DNA of 7,476 bases from SIG673 sp964570105 (GTDB lineage: Bacteria > Bacillota > Clostridia > Oscillospirales > CAG-272): the NCBI GenBank assembly GCA_964570105.1, contig CAZMWM010000093.1:1-7476 (forward strand). The letters are read 5' to 3'. The stretch's first letter is position 1. The number at the start of each line of letters is the position of its first letter. This document shows, one piece after another, positions 5,075 through 7,476 of this stretch. The notes under the pieces are model-generated. The model saw only the letters and a program-made list of their open reading frames with translations. It was not told where the DNA came from and ran no database searches. A program made the position numbers and the translations under genes.

Positions 5075-6136
5075 ATGTTAGATCGGTTTCAGGCATTTAT
5101 AAAAAGATCGCGTCGGGATGCGCTGATAAAGTGCGCGTCGGTCGGTGCTTCGGCTGCGCTTGCGGCTGTGGGAGCTATCCTATTGGCGGCGAAGCTTGCG
5201 GGCTTCGGTCTGACTTACTGCCTTTTGGGGCTGATCGCTCTGCCGGTGGGCGCCGCCGTCTGCTTTGCTTTCGTTCACGAAGGTCCGAGACGGCTCTCAA
5301 GGCGTATGGATGACACCTTTGCGCTTGGCGAGAGGGTGCAGACCATGCTCGAGTTTGAAGGGGCGGACGGCGAGATGATAAAGCTCCAGAGAGAGGATGC
5401 CGAGGATAAGCTCGCGCAGATACCGGTAAAGAGATTAAAGCTCCAAGGGCTGTGGTTGTATATCCTGCTTCCCGTGCTCTCCGTTTCTTTGCTCCTTGGT
5501 GCTTTCATATGTCCCGAGGCGGCTGAAGAGGAACCCGGTATAAGGCCCGGTGAGGAGGAGCCTCCGCGCGATATAACGGATTGGGAATGGAAGGCGCTTG
5601 ATGAGCTGATCGAATACGTTCGTGCGTCGGATGCGGATCCCGATGTGATGAAGCCGGAGACGCTCTCGTCGCTCGAGGGGCTAAGGTCGTTGCTTTTGGT
5701 GGGCGTGTCGGATCAGAGCCTTAAGCTGTTCGTTTCCCAGACGGCTACCGAGATAAACAACATCGAGACGAAAGCCAACGAAGGCAAGTTGACCGAACAG
5801 CAAAAGGTGCAAAACACCGAGGTCGCAAGATATGCGGTCTCAAAGCTCTATGAGATATTCGGTATGACCGAGCCTGTCGAGAGCGGCGGCGAGGACACGG
5901 ATAAAAAGGATGACGGCGACGGGAACGGAGAGCAGAACAGCGGCGCGTTCGGTGACGTCAATATGGCGGCAAACGACCTGATGTTCGATCCCAAAAGGGG
6001 TTACGTGAAATACGGAGAGGTCATAGACGAATACAATGCGGAGATACAGAAGGCGTTTGGCGACGGGGTGCTCTCGGACGAAGAGCTTTACGCTTTCATA
6101 ATGGCGTATTTCGGTTATCTCACCAACGGCGAATAA
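5075..6136 (+). CDS. Three-helix membrane protein with extracytoplasmic domain, MoxR-associated
   Basis: A 353-residue protein of no family I can name with certainty. Two adjacent membrane helices lie at about 18-41 and 44-67, a cytoplasmic-looking segment at 68-124, and a third helix at 126-146. The rest (147-353) is hydrophilic and probably outside, with acidic stretches at 147-165 and a Gly/Asp/Lys linker at 266-290. The segment MDDTFALGERVQTMLEF (78-94) followed by LQREDAEDKLAQI (104-116) recalls the 'L-x-E/D-R-x-x-T-x-L-E...L-x-x-x-D-A' stretch in DUF4175-like proteins of MoxR clusters, and the C-terminal YGEVIDEYNAEIQKA...MAYFGYL recalls the tail of other envelope proteins in such clusters; both are from memory. 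It starts 79 bases after the lipoprotein and ends 71 before moxR. The ribosome site AAGAGG (5064-5069) is 5 bases from the ATG. No von Willebrand A or transglutaminase motif is present. Confidence 0.8.
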   Translation: MLDRFQAFIKRSRRDALIKCASVGASAALAAVGAILLAAKLAGFGLTYCLLGLIALPVGAAVCFAFVHEGPRRLSRRMDDTFALGERVQTMLEFEGADGEMIKLQREDAEDKLAQIPVKRLKLQGLWLYILLPVLSVSLLLGAFICPEAAEEEPGIRPGEEEPPRDITDWEWKALDELIEYVRASDADPDVMKPETLSSLEGLRSLLLVGVSDQSLKLFVSQTATEINNIETKANEGKLTEQQKVQNTEVARYAVSKLYEIFGMTEPVESGGEDTDKKDDGDGNGEQNSGAFGDVNMAANDLMFDPKRGYVKYGEVIDEYNAEIQKAFGDGVLSDEELYAFIMAYFGYLTNGE

Positions 6137-6140
6137 GATG

Positions 6141-6166
6141 CTCGGTATATATACTCGGTATATAAA
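6141..6166. repeat. 13-bp tandem duplication in the moxR leader
   Basis: CTCGGTATATATA (6141-6153) is followed at once by CTCGGTATATAAA (6154-6166), a tandem duplication with one mismatch, directly after the stop of the membrane-protein gene. It makes an AT-rich TATATA-containing block about 40-65 bases before the moxR start. It could supply a -10-like element or be a slippage product; no good -35 partner was seen. Confidence 0.7.
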
Positions 6167-6207
6167 TAAGACCGACGACAAAAATATGGAAGGAAGCTAT
6201 ATTTGAA

Positions 6208-7197
6208 ATGGAGCAGAACGAAAAGATCATCGCCTTCAGTAAAAAGGTCGAGAAGATAAAGGAAGAGCTTAAGAAAGACGTGGTCGGAATGAGCGACGTC
6301 GTGGAAAATGTCGTTATCGCCATAATAGCCGGCGGAAACGTATTGCTCGAGGGAGTTCCCGGCGTCGGAAAGACGCGTCTGGTGCGTTCGCTCGGAAGGA
6401 CTATGAGTCTGCCGTTCTCGCGTATACAGTTCACCCCAGACCTTATGCCGTCCGACGTTACCGGTACGAACGTTATCGAAAAGGACGAAAACGGTCGGAT
6501 GCGCACGGATTTCAGAAAAGGTCCGATATTTGCAAACCTTGTCCTTGCCGACGAGATCAACCGCGCTACGCCAAAAACGCAGTCCGCTATGCTTGAGGTG
6601 ATGCAGGAGCACAAGGTCACGGTATCGAACACCACGTATCGGATAAACGAGCCGTTCTTCGTGCTTGCAACGCAAAACCCCATAGAGCAGGACGGAACGT
6701 ATCCTCTTCCCGAGGCTCAGATGGACCGTTTCATCTTTAAGCTCCTTGTCGGCTTCCCGAATGAGCGCGAGCTTTCCGATATAGTCAATATGACGCAGAA
6801 AACGCTGGACGAGACCGCCGAGGCGGTAATAAACGGCGAGGAGATACTCGAGATGCGCGAGCTTGCCAAGAGCGTGCCGGTGATAGATGCGGTGCTCGGA
6901 TATGCGGTCAGTCTCGTGACCAATACCCATCCCGAGCTTGACGGCGCTCCAGATATTACGAAAAAATACGTCAAGTACGGAGCTTCTCCCCGTGCGGCTC
7001 AGGCTCTCGTGACCTGCGCTAAGGTCAGGGCGCTTATGCGCGGAAGCTTCAACGTCTCGTATGACGATATAAGCGCGCTTGCTTGCCCTGTGCTCCGTCA
7101 CAGGATAAAGATCGGTTATTCCGCGGTCAACGACGGTCTTACGGTGGACGACGTCATCGGTAAGCTGGTCACCGAAACGAGAAAACGCTGTAAGTGA
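6208..7197 (+). CDS. moxR: MoxR-family AAA+ ATPase
   Basis: A 329-residue cytoplasmic AAA+ ATPase of the MoxR family, of normal length and complete. Walker A is GVPGVGKT (49-56), preceded by GGNVLLE. The family block FTPDLMPSDVTG lies at 75-86, Walker B LVLADEINRA at 111-120 (D115, E116), sensor 1 ATQNP at 154-158 (N157), an arginine-finger region EAQMDRF with R174, and sensor 2 GASPRA at 259-264 (R262). The C-terminal helical lid ends with the typical LRHRI (296-300). Such ATPases form hexamer rings and act as chaperones or regulators for envelope or VWA-domain proteins, normally beside a DUF58 gene. Here the partner is the membrane protein just upstream; no DUF58 gene follows within the window. 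Start: ATG 6208 after GGAAGGAAG (6188-6196), a longish 11-base spacing, with no better in-frame start nearby. Confidence 0.97.
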   Translation: MEQNEKIIAFSKKVEKIKEELKKDVVGMSDVVENVVIAIIAGGNVLLEGVPGVGKTRLVRSLGRTMSLPFSRIQFTPDLMPSDVTGTNVIEKDENGRMRTDFRKGPIFANLVLADEINRATPKTQSAMLEVMQEHKVTVSNTTYRINEPFFVLATQNPIEQDGTYPLPEAQMDRFIFKLLVGFPNERELSDIVNMTQKTLDETAEAVINGEEILEMRELAKSVPVIDAVLGYAVSLVTNTHPELDGAPDITKKYVKYGASPRAAQALVTCAKVRALMRGSFNVSYDDISALACPVLRHRIKIGYSAVNDGLTVDDVIGKLVTETRKRCK

Positions 7198-7251
7198 CAG
7201 CTGTTTAAACGCGGACAATATCTACGAATAAAGCCAAGTCACGCAAAGCGT

Positions 7252-7282
7252 CGTAGGCTCCCTTTACACAAGGGAGCCTACG
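7252..7282. repeat. 13-bp perfect hairpin after moxR
   Basis: CGTAGGCTCCCTT (7252-7264), loop TACAC, AAGGGAGCCTACG (7270-7282). It begins 54 bases after the moxR stop. No T-run follows, so it is not a canonical terminator, although it is the first strong structure in the message. Its compact palindromic form and position next to two more inverted repeats suggest a dispersed repeat. Confidence 0.8.
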
Positions 7283-7322
7283 GTACGCCCCGAAATAAGT
7301 TCTAACACAGATTGGGCGTACC
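7282..7322. repeat. 9-bp inverted repeat abutting the previous hairpin
   Basis: GGTACGCCC (7282-7290) pairs with GGGCGTACC (7314-7322) around a 23-nt loop. The left arm begins on the last base of the preceding hairpin. The octamer AACACAGA in the loop (7304-7311) recurs at 7338-7345. No gene is present. Confidence 0.65.
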
Positions 7323-7360
7323 TCGACGCATAGTGCGAACACAGACACGAGCGTTAAAGC

Positions 7361-7458
7361 GGGCGGATGATATCCGCCCCTACAGGTGTGATCGTACGGA
7401 ACGCGTGCGGAGGTTTTGCATCTGCCCGATGTTCGGTAGGGGCGGATATCATCCGCCC
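7361..7458. repeat. REPIN-like inverted repeat: two 23-bp palindromic arms
   Basis: The 23 bases 7361-7383 are the exact reverse complement of 7436-7458, separated by 52 nt. Each arm also folds alone: GGGCGGAT-GAT-ATCCGCCC in the left arm, an 8-bp stem with a 3-nt loop. This is the layout of a doublet of REP sequences in opposite orientation. A second pairing, GCGGAGGT (7407-7414) with ACCTCCGC (7464-7471), overlaps the outer element. No coding frame is credible in 7198-7476, and no transposase is present; the element may continue past the window edge. Confidence 0.85.
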
Positions 7459-7476
7459 GAAATACCTCCGCGCCAC

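Noticed and set aside
6115..7218. Minus-strand open frame (367 codons) opposite moxR
   Set aside because: The plus strand encodes a complete MoxR with all AAA+ motifs; the antisense product has no domain.
1..7476. Composite transposon bounded by the left and right repeat clusters
   Set aside because: The two clusters share no sequence, and no transposase or target-site duplication is visible.

Overview
The window looks like a chromosomal stretch of an anaerobic, Gram-positive-type bacterium, most likely an uncultured gut Clostridia member (Bacillota). The signs are strong GGAGG-type ribosome binding sites, a perfect sigma-A consensus promoter (TTGACA, 17 bp, TATAAT), a large lipoprotein with an Asn/Gly/Asp linker, frequent ATA and AGA codons at moderate GC, and short palindromic repeats in the intergenic spaces. 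TGA and TAA/TAG act as normal stops. No rRNA, tRNA, CRISPR array, integrase or transposase gene was seen, so the taxonomic call is inference only.

Layout: 1-390 has no gene and is built almost wholly from a mosaic of short repeats: a 47-bp tandem repeat whose units contain a palindrome, followed by two copies of a double-hairpin module whose stems differ between copies in a base-pairing-preserving way. At 391-1227 is a metallo-beta-lactamase-fold hydrolase of the UlaG type, closed by a terminator-like hairpin. The 306-base gap 1228-1533 carries that terminator, a pair of 11-bp direct repeats exactly 21 bp apart, the consensus promoter, and a roughly 130-nt leader with one good hairpin. The promoter drives a 1153-residue multi-domain surface lipoprotein (1534-4995). 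After a 15-bp perfect hairpin come a three-helix membrane protein (5075-6136) and a MoxR-family AAA+ ATPase (6208-7197), all on the plus strand. The last 279 bases (7198-7476) contain no gene but three inverted repeats, including a REPIN-like pair of 23-bp arms.

How the genes may work together: MoxR AAA+ ATPases usually sit with a DUF58 protein and membrane or extracytoplasmic partners and are thought to help mature or regulate envelope proteins. Here the membrane protein is the evident partner, and the large lipoprotein just upstream could be a client or part of the same envelope system. That link rests only on co-orientation and spacing. No DUF58 gene lies within the 279 bases after moxR; in its place is a cluster of palindromic repeats. 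The UlaG-like hydrolase has its own terminator and no ascorbate-operon neighbours, so it is probably a separate unit.

No clearly novel defence or mobile system was found. The best candidates for new biology are the covarying palindromic repeat mosaic at the left end, the REPIN-like element at the right end, and the lipoprotein / membrane protein / MoxR cluster.
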